A DNA stretch of 64,000 nt. It comes from an uncultured bacterium (GTDB lineage: Bacteria; Planctomycetota; GCA-002687715). Numbering within the stretch: the first letter of the stretch is position 1; every line of letters starts with the position of its first letter. The stretch lies in the NCBI GenBank assembly GCA_902826835.1, contig CADEGH010000004.1, forward strand, positions 168,270 through 232,269. The letters are read 5' to 3'. The notes beneath the pieces are model-generated. The model was not told the DNA's origin. It saw only the letters and a list, made by a program, of their open reading frames with translations, and did no database searches. Shown here piece by piece: positions 26,404 through 38,808 of the stretch. Position numbers and translations under genes: made by a program.

Positions 26404-28193
26404 TACTTGCGCTCCCCATCCTGCCCGGTCGGAGGAGTCGGCGGAGCCGCAGGAGCACCCTCGGTCCCGCCGCGACGACGGCGCATTTCCTCCATGAACT
26501 TCGCTCGGTCCTCCGGAGACATGTTTTGCATGCGCTCCGACATCGCGCGCCGGCCTTCGCTCTCGCCGCGGGTACCCTCCGGGCGACCACCACCTTCGCG
26601 GCGGCCGGAGCGATTCCCGTCGCCGGCGCCGCGCGGCAGGTTGCCGTCGTCCGGCGTCGGGGAAGTCCCGGATCCTCCTCCCGGACCCTGGCCAGCGGGC
26701 GTCCCCGTCGTCGGAGCGGCCGACGGCAGATCCGGCGCGGCTTCCGGCTCGGGAAGTTTCGGAGCTCCGGGGGGTGGTACGAGGAAAACCATCTCTCCCT
26801 CGTTCAGGCCCGACTCCACGTGCACGTAGGACTGATTGTTGTAGCCGACCTTGATCTCGCGCAGTTCCGGAGTGCCGTCCCCCTTCTTCACATAGGCGAA
26901 GGTGCGACTTCCCGACTGATGCGCGGCCTGAAGCGGCATGTGCACCGCGTCGGCAATTTCCTGCACGATGATTTCGACCTGCGCGTGCATCCCCGGCTTC
27001 ACGCCTTCGACCGTCTCCTCGAGCTGGACGAAGGTCTCGTAGACCTTGAGATCGGGGTTCATCCACGACGACTGCGAAGAGGGCACGAGGGAGACGCGGG
27101 TCACGGTGCCGGGAATGAGTCGATTCGGAATCGCGTCGACCCGGATCCAGGCGCGCTGCTTTTCGCGAACTTTCTTGATCGCGGACTCGTGAATATCCAC
27201 CTTGACCATCATCGAAGAGAGGTCAGGGATGCGGAGAATCTCCTCCTGCTCGCGGACTTCCTTACCGAGGCCAATCGGCTCGCTGCCACCCATCCGCCCG
27301 CCACGATCTTGGCGGGCATAGACCACAAGGCCGTCCGAAGGCGCGTAGATCATCGTCTTCGACAATTGGCCGGCGAGTTTGTCCCGGGCCTCGGTTTCCA
27401 GAGTCAGGCTCTTCTTGTTTGCCTCCAGCGCATCCGTCTTCTGCTTCAGCTCGCTCATGGCCTGCTGCTGCACGCGGGCGTAGGCGAGCTTTTTGACTTC
27501 GATGTCGGCAGTGAGACGCTTGATCTCGTCCGGCTTGGTGAAGTTTTCGAGCTGCTTGATGTCGAGCTCGGCAATGCGCACCGCCTCTTCGGCCTGGCGC
27601 TCGGCGAGGCGATCCGCCTCAAGTTCGCTCTTGCTGACGTAACTCTTCTCGGCCAATCGTCGGCTTGCCTCGGCCTCACTCTTGGCCCGAGCCAAGCGCT
27701 CCTGAGCCAGCGTGATCGTCGACTCGAGTTTGCTCTTCTCGAGCTCGTAGGTGCCCTTCAGGTACCCGATCAGGCCACTCTCCGCGAGTTCGACGTCGGT
27801 CCGCGCACTCGTCTCGTCCTCGCTGTTTCTCTTCGCTTGGATTTCGAGGGCTTGCAGAGCTTGTTCGACCTGAGAGCGCGACTCCTCGACGCGGATCTCG
27901 GCACGGTTCAAATTGTCCTGCAGGCCACTGCTATCGAGCTTGACCAGCCAGTCGCCCTTCTTGACCTGAGTTCCTTCGGGAATGAGGCCAAGGATGGAGG
28001 GACGACCCTCCACCTCGGAGCGAATGGCCACCGGCTTGCCGGAGTCGAGGTCGCCACCTTCGGTGACCGTGATCCGCAGGTTGCCACGCTGCACCGCCAC
28101 CGCTTGAACCGCGGCGAGATCGCTCGCCGCCTGATCCGGGCCACAAGCCGTAAGGAGAACCGCCACCAAGAGCCAACCTGTCGCTCGATTCAT
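26403..28193 (-). CDS. MacA/HlyD-family periplasmic adaptor lipoprotein with long disordered tail
   Basis: A 596-residue lipoprotein adaptor linking the MacB-like pump to the outer-membrane channel. The signal ends LLTAC (C17). A lipoyl-like first half, a long coiled-coil hairpin (about 85-280, rich in EESRSQVEQALQ- and EAEASRRLAEK-type heptads), the second lipoyl half (APSDGLVVYARQD) and a beta-barrel region follow. The last ~90 residues are Gly/Pro/Arg/Glu-rich low complexity ending QDGERK, unusual for MacA. The start at 28193 has GGAAGGAA about 7 nt upstream; the longer upstream frame overlaps the TolC-like gene. Confidence 0.88.
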   Translation of the reverse strand: MNRATGWLLVAVLLTACGPDQAASDLAAVQAVAVQRGNLRITVTEGGDLDSGKPVAIRSEVEGRPSILGLIPEGTQVKKGDWLVKLDSSGLQDNLNRAEIRVEESRSQVEQALQALEIQAKRNSEDETSARTDVELAESGLIGYLKGTYELEKSKLESTITLAQERLARAKSEAEASRRLAEKSYVSKSELEADRLAERQAEEAVRIAELDIKQLENFTKPDEIKRLTADIEVKKLAYARVQQQAMSELKQKTDALEANKKSLTLETEARDKLAGQLSKTMIYAPSDGLVVYARQDRGGRMGGSEPIGLGKEVREQEEILRIPDLSSMMVKVDIHESAIKKVREKQRAWIRVDAIPNRLIPGTVTRVSLVPSSQSSWMNPDLKVYETFVQLEETVEGVKPGMHAQVEIIVQEIADAVHMPLQAAHQSGSRTFAYVKKGDGTPELREIKVGYNNQSYVHVESGLNEGEMVFLVPPPGAPKLPEPEAAPDLPSAAPTTGTPAGQGPGGGSGTSPTPDDGNLPRGAGDGNRSGRREGGGRPEGTRGESEGRRAMSERMQNMSPEDRAKFMEEMRRRRGGTEGAPAAPPTPPTGQDGERK

Positions 28194-28209
28194 GAGGGGT
28201 TCCTTCCGC

Positions 28210-29862
28210 TCAGCTTTCCACCAAGGCCGCACGCGAAGACGCTTCGTCGAAGCCACCCGGGCCGACCACGAGCACCCCGGTATCCCGGAGGAGGACGAGC
28301 GCCGCGATTCGATAATCGATGAGCGCGTCCAGGAGAGTGTTTTGGCTCGATAGGTAGGCATCTTGGGACTCCAGGAAGTCTCGGGTGGTCGCCCGACCTT
28401 CCGCGAGCAGGGCCTCGGAAGAGGCGACCCGCTTTTCGGCCAGGGCAAAGGCGTCCTTCGAAATCCGGTACTCCTCCTGCGCCAGGAGGAGCCCCCGCAG
28501 TGCGTCGCGCACTTCGGCTTTGACTGTATCGGCGGTGGCTTCCTGATCGCGGAAGGCCCTCTCCCGGTCGAGCCAGGACTGGCGCAGCGCGATGCTCTCG
28601 AGCTCGCGGTACAGGCCCGGATCCAGACTCGCCGTGGCGGAGTAGGTGCCGTCCGAGAAATTGTAGCGGAGGGGCTTCAAGTTCGCGCTGTCCGCCCGGG
28701 AGGAAAAGCGCAGAAGCAGATCCGGTTCGAGTTGGTTCTCGGCCACTTTCACGCGCCGTTCGGAATCCGCCACCCCGTCTACCGCGTTGCGCAGGTCGAG
28801 GCGCCGGTGCAACCCGAGTTTCATCGCCATGACTTCGGGGACGGACAGAGGGGCGTCGAGCGGCGACGGAAGCCTCTGGAGATCCTCACTCGAAAGATGG
28901 AGGCGGCTGTCCACCGGGAGACCGAGTCTCAATTTGAGGTCATCCAGGCTGCGGTCGAGGTCCTGCTCCGCGGCGATCAAGCGGCTTCGACCTCCGAGTT
29001 CCTGTTGACGGGCTTGGTCGACTTCGACAATCCCAAGCCGCCCTTCCGCAAACATCGCCTCGTTGCGCTCCCGGGTGAGCTGGAGCTGCTTCAGGTTGCT
29101 CTCTTCGTTCTTGATGCGCTGCTTGCGGGAGAGAATCCGCAGATACTGGGAGGTGAGATCGACCGTAAATTCCTGCTTGAACCTCTCAAAGTCCCGCAGT
29201 GCGTACAGAAGGTCGCGATCGGCCTGGGTGAGATTTTCCTGGACGATCTCCTGGCCGGCGTTCCTGAAGAATGGAAGCGCGATGGAGAGATCGAGGAATG
29301 AAGCGAGGTTTTCGCTCGTGGGGGAAGAGATGAAACGCAGGAAGTCCCCGCCGAGGGAAAGCGCGTAGCTGCCCCCGCGCTCCAGCATCCTCGAGAAGCC
29401 GAGCTCCCCGCCCAGCCCCAGAGATTCGGTGTCGTTCGAGGCGGTGGCGGAGCTCGAAAAGAGCGCCGACGGGCGGCCCGCGAAGTCCTCGCGTTCCCGC
29501 ATGAACCCCAACGCCGCGCGGTAGACCCGCTCCTTTTGATCTTGGTACTCACGACTGTTTTTCGCCCCGAGCTCGAGCAGCGAAATCAAGTCGATCGTGG
29601 TTTCGCTCGCTTCGGGTGCCAGATCCAGCGGAGAGGCCACGATTTCCTTGGTCCGGCGAGAAGGACTCGGATAAGCATTGGCGGCCTCGTTCGAGAGGCC
29701 GGACGCGGTGGCCTTGGCGTTGATCACCGCCCCGGCCTCCTCGTCGACTTCCGCGATCGCCCGCTCCGGGGTCAAGCAGCCGGAGAGCGGCCACAGAAGG
29801 CAGAAGACCGCGAATCTTCGCCAGGCGAAAACTCGGAACGCGGCGGGAATATGGCTGGGCAT
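28210..29862 (-). CDS. TolC-like outer membrane efflux lipoprotein
   Basis: A 550-residue outer-membrane channel subunit. The N-terminus carries a lipobox-type signal (WPLSGC, C29), then an acidic linker and two outer-membrane-efflux-protein repeats with long helices (DRDLLYALRDFERFKQEF; LLLAQEEYRISKDAFALAEKR). The start chosen is the ATG at 29862, which gives a normal-length signal. The in-frame ATG at 29895 has GAAGG 5 nt upstream and is a real alternative. It is the first gene of the minus-strand export operon, 16 nt before the adaptor gene. Confidence 0.87.
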   Translation of the reverse strand: MPSHIPAAFRVFAWRRFAVFCLLWPLSGCLTPERAIAEVDEEAGAVINAKATASGLSNEAANAYPSPSRRTKEIVASPLDLAPEASETTIDLISLLELGAKNSREYQDQKERVYRAALGFMREREDFAGRPSALFSSSATASNDTESLGLGGELGFSRMLERGGSYALSLGGDFLRFISSPTSENLASFLDLSIALPFFRNAGQEIVQENLTQADRDLLYALRDFERFKQEFTVDLTSQYLRILSRKQRIKNEESNLKQLQLTRERNEAMFAEGRLGIVEVDQARQQELGGRSRLIAAEQDLDRSLDDLKLRLGLPVDSRLHLSSEDLQRLPSPLDAPLSVPEVMAMKLGLHRRLDLRNAVDGVADSERRVKVAENQLEPDLLLRFSSRADSANLKPLRYNFSDGTYSATASLDPGLYRELESIALRQSWLDRERAFRDQEATADTVKAEVRDALRGLLLAQEEYRISKDAFALAEKRVASSEALLAEGRATTRDFLESQDAYLSSQNTLLDALIDYRIAALVLLRDTGVLVVGPGGFDEASSRAALVES

Positions 29863-30019
29863 GGGCAAGCGGGGATTTCCGGGGCAGAAAGGCATCGGGA
29901 CCTTCGAACCAGAAGGCTGGCGGAATTCGGGAACATCCACCGCGGGGGAACGGCCGGCGTCGCGCACGTCCTTTGGCCTAACCCGCGCCCCCGCGCGTTT
30001 CTTCCCTACCATGGCGCGC

Positions 30020-31363
30020 TCAATTTGGGGAGCCAGGCAGGCTCTCCCCTTTCCGATCGAATCGGGCGATCAGCTCCCAGTGAGCGGTGCGCGGGAACTG
30101 GTCGACCGGCACGAGGTGCGTGAGGCCAAATCCCTGGTCCGACAGCGCGTTGGACGTGCTGACCAGAGTCTTCGGATCGCAGGCAAGGTACACGATCCGC
30201 TGAATCGAAGAGTCCCGAAGGCCGCTCCAAATCTCGGTGGGGGCGCCGGAGCGAGGGGGGTCCAACACCAAGACTTCGGGTCGGAACTCCGCGATTCGCG
30301 AGGCCAATGCGGACTCCGCCCGCTCGCCGTGGCAGACCACGTTGGTGATCCCATGCCGTTCGAGACCGGCTCTGTGGGCTTCCACCGACGCCTCTGCCGA
30401 CTCGATCGCCACGACTTGCTCGAAGTGGCGTGAGAGGGGAAAGGTGAGCGCGCCCACCCCGGCGTACGCCTCGAGCACCCGCTTGCCTTCTCCGGCGAGG
30501 GCAATCGCCTGCTGGAACAAGACTTCGGCAGCCGTCGGATTCACCTGGAAAAACGAACGAGGCCCGAGTCGATGGCGAAAGCCCAGGATTTCCTCTTCGA
30601 TGAGGGGCGTCCCCTCGACAAAGACGGTGGTGGCCTCGAGCAGGGTATTGGTATTCCCCGCCTGGAACCCGATTTCGACGCCCACCAGGTCCGGAAGGCG
30701 GGTGCGAAGCCGGCGCGCCAGTGCTCGGGCTTGGAGGGGAGGATCTTCGGAGGAGACCAACAGGAGCGCCAGCTCACCGGTCGCCTTGGAGAGGCGGGCG
30801 ACGGCGTGCCTGAGGCCGAGCCGCCCGTCCTCGGAGTGAACGGCCAGGCGCAGTTCGTGGGCTCCCCACGCGAGGAGGTCGAACAGGGTCGCGAGGCGAG
30901 GAGCCAAGACCGGGCAAGCCGCGTTATCGCTGATCTTGTGGGTCGCCTGAACGTAGGAGCCCAAGATCGTCCGCGGACCGCGTCGGCCGAACACCTGCTT
31001 GGCGGTGTGGCGGTATCCAAAGAGGCCACTCGGCCGGACCATCGGCGCCACCTCACGCGTTCCCGCAAGGCCGCTCAAAAGACGGGCAAGTTCGGCCTCT
31101 TTGAACGCGAGCTCGGACTCCGGGGTCGCCGCGAGCATCGGGCAGCCCGTGCAATGGAATTCGTGCTGACAGGTGTGGGCGATGCGTGTCGGGTCGGGCG
31201 TCAGTAGCGTCCCGACGCGACCCTGAACGGTGCCCTTGGTCACTCGGTCGGTGCGGACCCGAACGACTTCTCCGGGATGAGCTTGGCTCACCAGGACCGT
31301 CCGCCCTTCCGCGGTTCCCCGCCCTCGACCATCGTGGTTGCGATCCTCGATCCTCACTCGCAT
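30020..31363 (-). CDS. RlmD/TrmA-type RNA 5-methyluridine methyltransferase
   Basis: A 447-residue SAM-dependent RNA m5U methyltransferase. An N-terminal TRAM domain (about 1-52) is followed by the iron-sulfur cysteines C65, C71 and C74 (CQHEFHCTGC) and C150 (NAACPVL), the SAM motif EAYAGVGALTFPL, the DPPRSG motif and the nucleophile cysteine in LACDPKTL. The 4Fe-4S set points to RlmD-like 23S rRNA methylation over tRNA TrmA. The start is set at 31363 (MRVRIEDRNH); the upstream open frame runs antisense to the phosphofructokinase gene. The promoter regions of the two genes overlap head to head. Confidence 0.9.
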   Translation of the reverse strand: MRVRIEDRNHDGRGRGTAEGRTVLVSQAHPGEVVRVRTDRVTKGTVQGRVGTLLTPDPTRIAHTCQHEFHCTGCPMLAATPESELAFKEAELARLLSGLAGTREVAPMVRPSGLFGYRHTAKQVFGRRGPRTILGSYVQATHKISDNAACPVLAPRLATLFDLLAWGAHELRLAVHSEDGRLGLRHAVARLSKATGELALLLVSSEDPPLQARALARRLRTRLPDLVGVEIGFQAGNTNTLLEATTVFVEGTPLIEEEILGFRHRLGPRSFFQVNPTAAEVLFQQAIALAGEGKRVLEAYAGVGALTFPLSRHFEQVVAIESAEASVEAHRAGLERHGITNVVCHGERAESALASRIAEFRPEVLVLDPPRSGAPTEIWSGLRDSSIQRIVYLACDPKTLVSTSNALSDQGFGLTHLVPVDQFPRTAHWELIARFDRKGESLPGSPN

Positions 31364-31418
31364 CCGGGATCCTACGCAGTTCCGGTTGGAGCGTCTCGAT
31401 CGATGGCTAAAAGAGCCG

Positions 31419-32516
31419 ATGCCCAAGTCGAAGACCGTGGCGATCATGACCGGCGGCGGCGACGCGCCGGGCCTCAACGCCGTCATCCGCGCCGTCGTGA
31501 AACGCGGCGTTTCGAGCCTGAATTGGCGAGTGCTCGGGCTCGAAGACTCCTTCGACGGGCTGCTCGAGATCCCCCGGCGAGTGAGGGAGTTGCACCGCAA
31601 CTCCGTCCGGGGAATCCTCACTCGCGGCGGCACCATTCTCGGCACAACCAATCACGGCAACCCGTTTGCCTTCACCGATGCGGAGGGGCGTCCCTTCGAT
31701 CGATCGGCCGAGGCGGTGGCGATCCTCCGGGAGCTTGGGTGCGAGGGCCTCATCGCCATCGGCGGCGAAGGCACGATGGGGATTTGTGCCCGCCTCATGA
31801 TCGAACACGGCCTCCCCGTGGTGGGGGTGCCAAAAACAATCGACAACGACATCCCCGGCACCGAGCTCACTTTCGGATTCGACACCGCCATGGCGTTCGC
31901 CACCGAGGCCGTGGATCGCCTGCACGCAACCGCCGAATCTCACGAACGGGTCATGGTGCTCGAGGTCATGGGGCGGCACGCGGGACACCTCGCCCTGGGC
32001 GCCGGGGTCGGTGGCGGCGCCGACGTCATCCTCGTTCCCGAGATTCCGTTCCGACTCGAACCGATCGTGGCGAAGATCCGACGCCGCAAGGAATTCCGGC
32101 GGCACTTTTCCATCGTCGTGGTGGCCGAAGGGGCCCTGCCCGCGGGGGGTGCGGCCAAGACCAAGGCCAATCCGGGCGGTCAAAAGCACTCGCTCGGGGG
32201 GATGGGTCAGTTCGTCGCCGAGGAGATCGCGACGAGGACCGGCCTCGAGACTCGCTGCACCGTGCTCGGCCACCTGCAGCGCGGAGGGACCCCCACTCCC
32301 TTTGATCGAGTCCTGGCCTCGCGCATGGGTAATGCCGCCGTGGAACTGGTCATGGCCGGCCGCTTCGGCCGCATGGTGGCCATCGTGAACGGCGCGATGA
32401 GTGACATCGCGATGGCCGACCTCCAAGCCTCGACGTGCCGACCCATTCAGGTCGAGGGCGACCTCGTTCGAACGGCCCGGGGCATGGGCATCGTGTTTGG
32501 CGACGAGTCCGCGTAG
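31419..32516 (+). CDS. 6-phosphofructokinase (PfkA family, ATP or PPi type uncertain)
   Basis: Phosphorylates fructose 6-phosphate in glycolysis. The start at 31419 (MPKSKTVAIMTGGGDAPG) gives 365 residues. The phosphoryl-donor region reads GGEGT (115-119), where ATP-type E. coli enzyme has GGDGS, and PKTIDND (138-144) with K139, the residue class found in PPi-dependent and some actinobacterial-type enzymes. Retention of Gly at the donor-selectivity position suggests ATP use, and Lys suggests the mixed clade. Sugar-phosphate contacts EVMGRHAGH and GHLQRGGTPTPFDR are normal. Confidence 0.92.
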   Translation: MPKSKTVAIMTGGGDAPGLNAVIRAVVKRGVSSLNWRVLGLEDSFDGLLEIPRRVRELHRNSVRGILTRGGTILGTTNHGNPFAFTDAEGRPFDRSAEAVAILRELGCEGLIAIGGEGTMGICARLMIEHGLPVVGVPKTIDNDIPGTELTFGFDTAMAFATEAVDRLHATAESHERVMVLEVMGRHAGHLALGAGVGGGADVILVPEIPFRLEPIVAKIRRRKEFRRHFSIVVVAEGALPAGGAAKTKANPGGQKHSLGGMGQFVAEEIATRTGLETRCTVLGHLQRGGTPTPFDRVLASRMGNAAVELVMAGRFGRMVAIVNGAMSDIAMADLQASTCRPIQVEGDLVRTARGMGIVFGDESA

Positions 32517-32615
32517 CACCTCAGCCGCACGCGGAGGAGCCGCCCCCAACCGGCCGGTCGCCAACCCCGGTTGAGTCCCCGAGCCGCGCGACGCCCGGGG
32601 CCGAGCAGTTTTGCG

Positions 32616-33101
32616 TCACCGCTTCCGAGAGACGACCTTCCGCGTCGGCGCGGTGGTCGGCCTGCGTGCCGCCTCAGGCTTTTTCGCGGCGCTCTTACCC
32701 TTCGAAGGGGTCCGGGGCTTGGCATCCCACCGAGGATCCCCCAGTTCCTCGTTGAGCCGGACCGCTTCGCGGACCAGTCGCCGCGCCGTCTCGCTTGCGA
32801 TCGTCATCCCCTCGAACAACTCCAGCGTCGCCATTTCGTACTGCCCACTTGGGCGCAGCCGAGGCTCGATCTCCTGGAGACACTTCCCTCTCCAAAAGCC
32901 AAAAAGAACCCGAGTCTCCTCGGCGCGGATGAGCAGGGTCGGCCCGATCGCGGAGTAGACCAAGTGCCCCCATTTGATCTCCTCGGTCAGGGTGGGCGCG
33001 GAGTTTGCCGCCCGTCGCAGCGCGGAGACGAGCTTGAGCCTCCAACCGGAGAGAGCGGCAACATAGGCCTCGGGATGGGCGGCAGACGGGGACTTTTTCA
33101 T
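32616..33101 (-). CDS. DUF1801 domain protein with basic C-terminal tail
   Basis: A 161-residue cytoplasmic protein. The core (about 20-105: TEEIKWGHLVYSAIG, TRVLFGFWRG) matches the YdhG-like DUF1801 fold. The last 40 residues are Lys/Arg/Pro/Ala-rich, a tail type often seen on nucleic-acid-associated proteins. The start at 33101 (MKKSPSAAHPEAY) has a GGTGGTGA stretch upstream; the longer frame upstream is not family-like. Function is unknown. Confidence 0.75.
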   Translation of the reverse strand: MKKSPSAAHPEAYVAALSGWRLKLVSALRRAANSAPTLTEEIKWGHLVYSAIGPTLLIRAEETRVLFGFWRGKCLQEIEPRLRPSGQYEMATLELFEGMTIASETARRLVREAVRLNEELGDPRWDAKPRTPSKGKSAAKKPEAARRPTTAPTRKVVSRKR

Positions 33102-33283
33102 GGGATCACCACCGGGTCGTCCGCAGTCTACGGATCCGGGAGGCACTGGCGAGTCGGGATGCCGAGGCCAGGACGCACGAAACCCCTCGCGGGCACGGCC
33201 GGGATCGGCTATGAATCGCGCGCCAGGCGCAAGGGAGCCCAGAGCCTTCGCGGCCTCCCCGACCTGGCGCCTGAGCAACACGC

Positions 33284-33811
33284 ATGGAATGCCGACCGAC
33301 CAAGATCGTCAAACACCAGATCATCCATCAAAACGTGGGCCCCGAAAAAGGCCAGATCCAAGGCGTGTACATCAAGCCTCTCCAATCCTGGCCGGATGAC
33401 CGGGGCCACTTCATCGAGATCTTCCGCGACCACGAAGAGGTCGCCCGCGACTTCCAGGTTCTCCAAACCTCGATCACGATGACCCGCCCGACCACGATCA
33501 AGGCCTTCCACTATCACCTGCACCAAGACGACATCTTCGTGCCAGTGGTCGGGGAGATTCGCATCGCCCTGGTCGACTTCCGCGTCGGCTCCCCCACCTA
33601 CGGATTCGCCAATTCGATTTTCTGCGGCGAACGCTACCCGAAGGCGGTGCGCATCCCGAAGGGCCTCGCGCACGGCTATGAGGTCTTGGGGGAGCGCGAG
33701 ATGACGATGGTCTATTACACGAATCAGCACTACAACCCGAAGGACGAGTTCCGCAGCCAACACGACGATCCCGAGATCGGCTGGACTTGGTGGGGCATCG
33801 AGCACCGCTGA
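33284..33811 (+). CDS. dTDP-4-dehydrorhamnose 3,5-epimerase-family protein
   Basis: A 175-residue cupin-fold sugar epimerase relative (RmlC/RfbC family). The catalytic-type histidine lies in IKAFHYHLHQDD, followed by KAVRIPKGLAHGYEVL and MVYYTNQHYNP, typical of RmlC. Members act on nucleotide-linked keto-sugars for surface polysaccharides, but no other rml gene is visible nearby, so the exact substrate is uncertain. It precedes the MBOAT/AlgX-like pair by 54 nt on the same strand, which supports a surface-glycan role. Confidence 0.85.
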   Translation: MECRPTKIVKHQIIHQNVGPEKGQIQGVYIKPLQSWPDDRGHFIEIFRDHEEVARDFQVLQTSITMTRPTTIKAFHYHLHQDDIFVPVVGEIRIALVDFRVGSPTYGFANSIFCGERYPKAVRIPKGLAHGYEVLGEREMTMVYYTNQHYNPKDEFRSQHDDPEIGWTWWGIEHR

Positions 33812-33865
33812 TCGCGACTTCGAATCCACGAGCCGGATTGGCGCCTCGGGCGTCGGCATGGGCGC

Positions 33866-35254
<1,389 letters not shown>

Positions 35255-37222
35255 GGAACGCGGCGGAACGCCGGAAATCCGCGGGGCCTTCACGACCCCG
35301 CGATTCCTCCAAGCCGGCGTTGCCCTGTCCTTCATCCTCCTCCTTGGCGCCCGCGGTGTGAGCGACCTCGGGTGGCCAATCGCTCGGCCGGAGTTGGTCG
35401 GCAACGAACGAGCCAAGGAAGCGGCCCTCGTCGCCAACGCCCGCGTTTCGGACGGATCGCTTTTCCGTTGGTGGGAGAGGCAGTGGCGGCTCCGTTCACC
35501 TGCAGCGTCCGTCTCGAAGCCCCTCTACTCCGAAGCCCTCCTCAGCCTGTTCAAGGAGGCGGACCCGTCGATTCTGGTGGGCAAGGACGGATTTTTCTTC
35601 CAGCCACACCGCGTGCGACCGCGCAAGTCCAATCTCGATGAGTTGGTCGCGGAAGACGCGCGGCCCCTTGCTGCCTTGCACCGGAGGTTGGTGGCCCTGG
35701 GAATCGACGTCGGGGTCGCACTCCTTCCGCGCAAGTCCGTGATCTGCGCCGACAAACTCCCGCATGGCTTCGATCCCGTGGCGGGCAGCTACCAGAGCTA
35801 TCGGCGAGCCTTCGAGGATCTGGGGATGCGGGTCCCGGATCTATTGACTCCTTTCATGGAACGTCGGGAATCCGGGCTCTACTTTCCCGCCGACACCCAC
35901 TGGAGCCCCGAGGGCGAGCGGATCGCCGCGGAGTTTGTCACCCGTGGGTTGGGCTGGCAGGTTCCGGAGGCTCAACGCGTGGGAGCGCCGCGCAACTTGG
36001 ATCCGATCCCGGCCCCCGCGGACCTTCGCAAACTCGCGGGGCTCCGACTCTTGCCTCACCCCACGCAGCACTTCGACCCTTATCACCAGCAAACCCAATT
36101 TCGGTTCTATGCCGCCGACGGAACCTACATCCACTACCTCGCGTATCCGGGCGGCCCGCCCGCGAGCCTGATGGTGACCGGCACCAGCTACTCGGACGGC
36201 CGCATGTTCCCGCAGACCGTGGGGTGGTACTGCGCCGAACCGGTCATCCCCGAGACCCGGCCCGGAATCGGACCCATTCTCCCGATCGGCCTGGCAATGC
36301 AGCACGTGCGGGAAGGGCAAGTCATGCCGAAGCGGCTCCTCATCGAACTCCCCGAGTTCTGGATGTGCTGCCAGGCCTCCACGCGTAAAGAAATCAGCAC
36401 CGTGTTGATGCAGTGCCCAACCGTGGATTTGCAGCCGATCGGGCCTACCGCCAATGCCGGTGGCGAAGCGGTCTTTCGATCGCCGCGGGTCCTCGGGCCC
36501 GGCATTCACGAGCTGACGCCCGAGTGGAAAGTGGAGACCACACGGCCAGGCAAAATTCAGAACCCCGGTACCGGGATCCTGTCGATTCGGTTGCGCGGCG
36601 AAGTCCTTCACGGGCCGGCGATCGCGCGGGTGTCCTCCATCAGCGCGTTCCTCGATTACGAACTCCCGGTGGGAGCCGTCGACTTGGCGATGCCCTGGGT
36701 GGCGACGCGGGCCGAGTGCTTTGGCCTCCTCGCACTCAGTTCGCCGGTCACGGGGGCCAAAATCCGGATCGACAGTCTGGAATTGGTCATGGACTTGGAC
36801 CTTGCCCGAGCCCAACTCGCCGGGCCACTACCCTTAGGATCGAGGGAATCCGGATGGAGTCAGCGGGTTGTGTTCAGCGCGCCCGTGCCCGCGCCCCGCC
36901 TGGGTGGCCTTGCGGTTTTTTTGGGGCCGAGCGCGCACTCCCATCCTCCCGGGCTTGAGCTCATCCTCGAGCTCGAAAATGGCGATCGGAAGCGTCTCGT
37001 GAGCCCGGAGGCACTCGAGGCTCCGGCGATCTGGCTCGTCGACACGTCCGCGTTGGCTGACCAGGTCATCGTGGGCCTCGAAGTGCGAGGACCCGGTAGC
37101 GCGAGTGCCGGTTTGGTGTCGGGAGCCATGATCGCTCCGATGAAAAGGCTCTGAACTTGGAAGGGTTGAGTTTGGCCAGAATCACTAGCCCAAGATTCTC
37201 GGGCCAAGTGCGCCTCGCGACC

Positions 37223-37250
37223 TTCGGTCAGGGGCAACGCGGGCTATAGT
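37223..37250 (+). promoter_or_regulatory. Possible sigma70-type promoter for ahcY
   Basis: TATAGT at 37245-37250 is a good -10 hexamer, with a weak -35 candidate TTCGGT at 37223-37228 (16-nt spacing). Transcription would start about 45 nt before the ahcY ATG. The gap upstream of ahcY was also examined for an SAH riboswitch and none was recognised. Confidence 0.4.
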
Positions 37251-37288
37251 CGCAGAGACGGTGTCCAGAATCCGTCCAGAACAAATAA

Positions 37289-38752
<1,464 letters not shown>

Positions 38753-38808
38753 TCGCGCCTCCCCCTTTCTTTCCGACGCTGCCGACGCCCCTCCCTGGAG
38801 TCGGCCCC

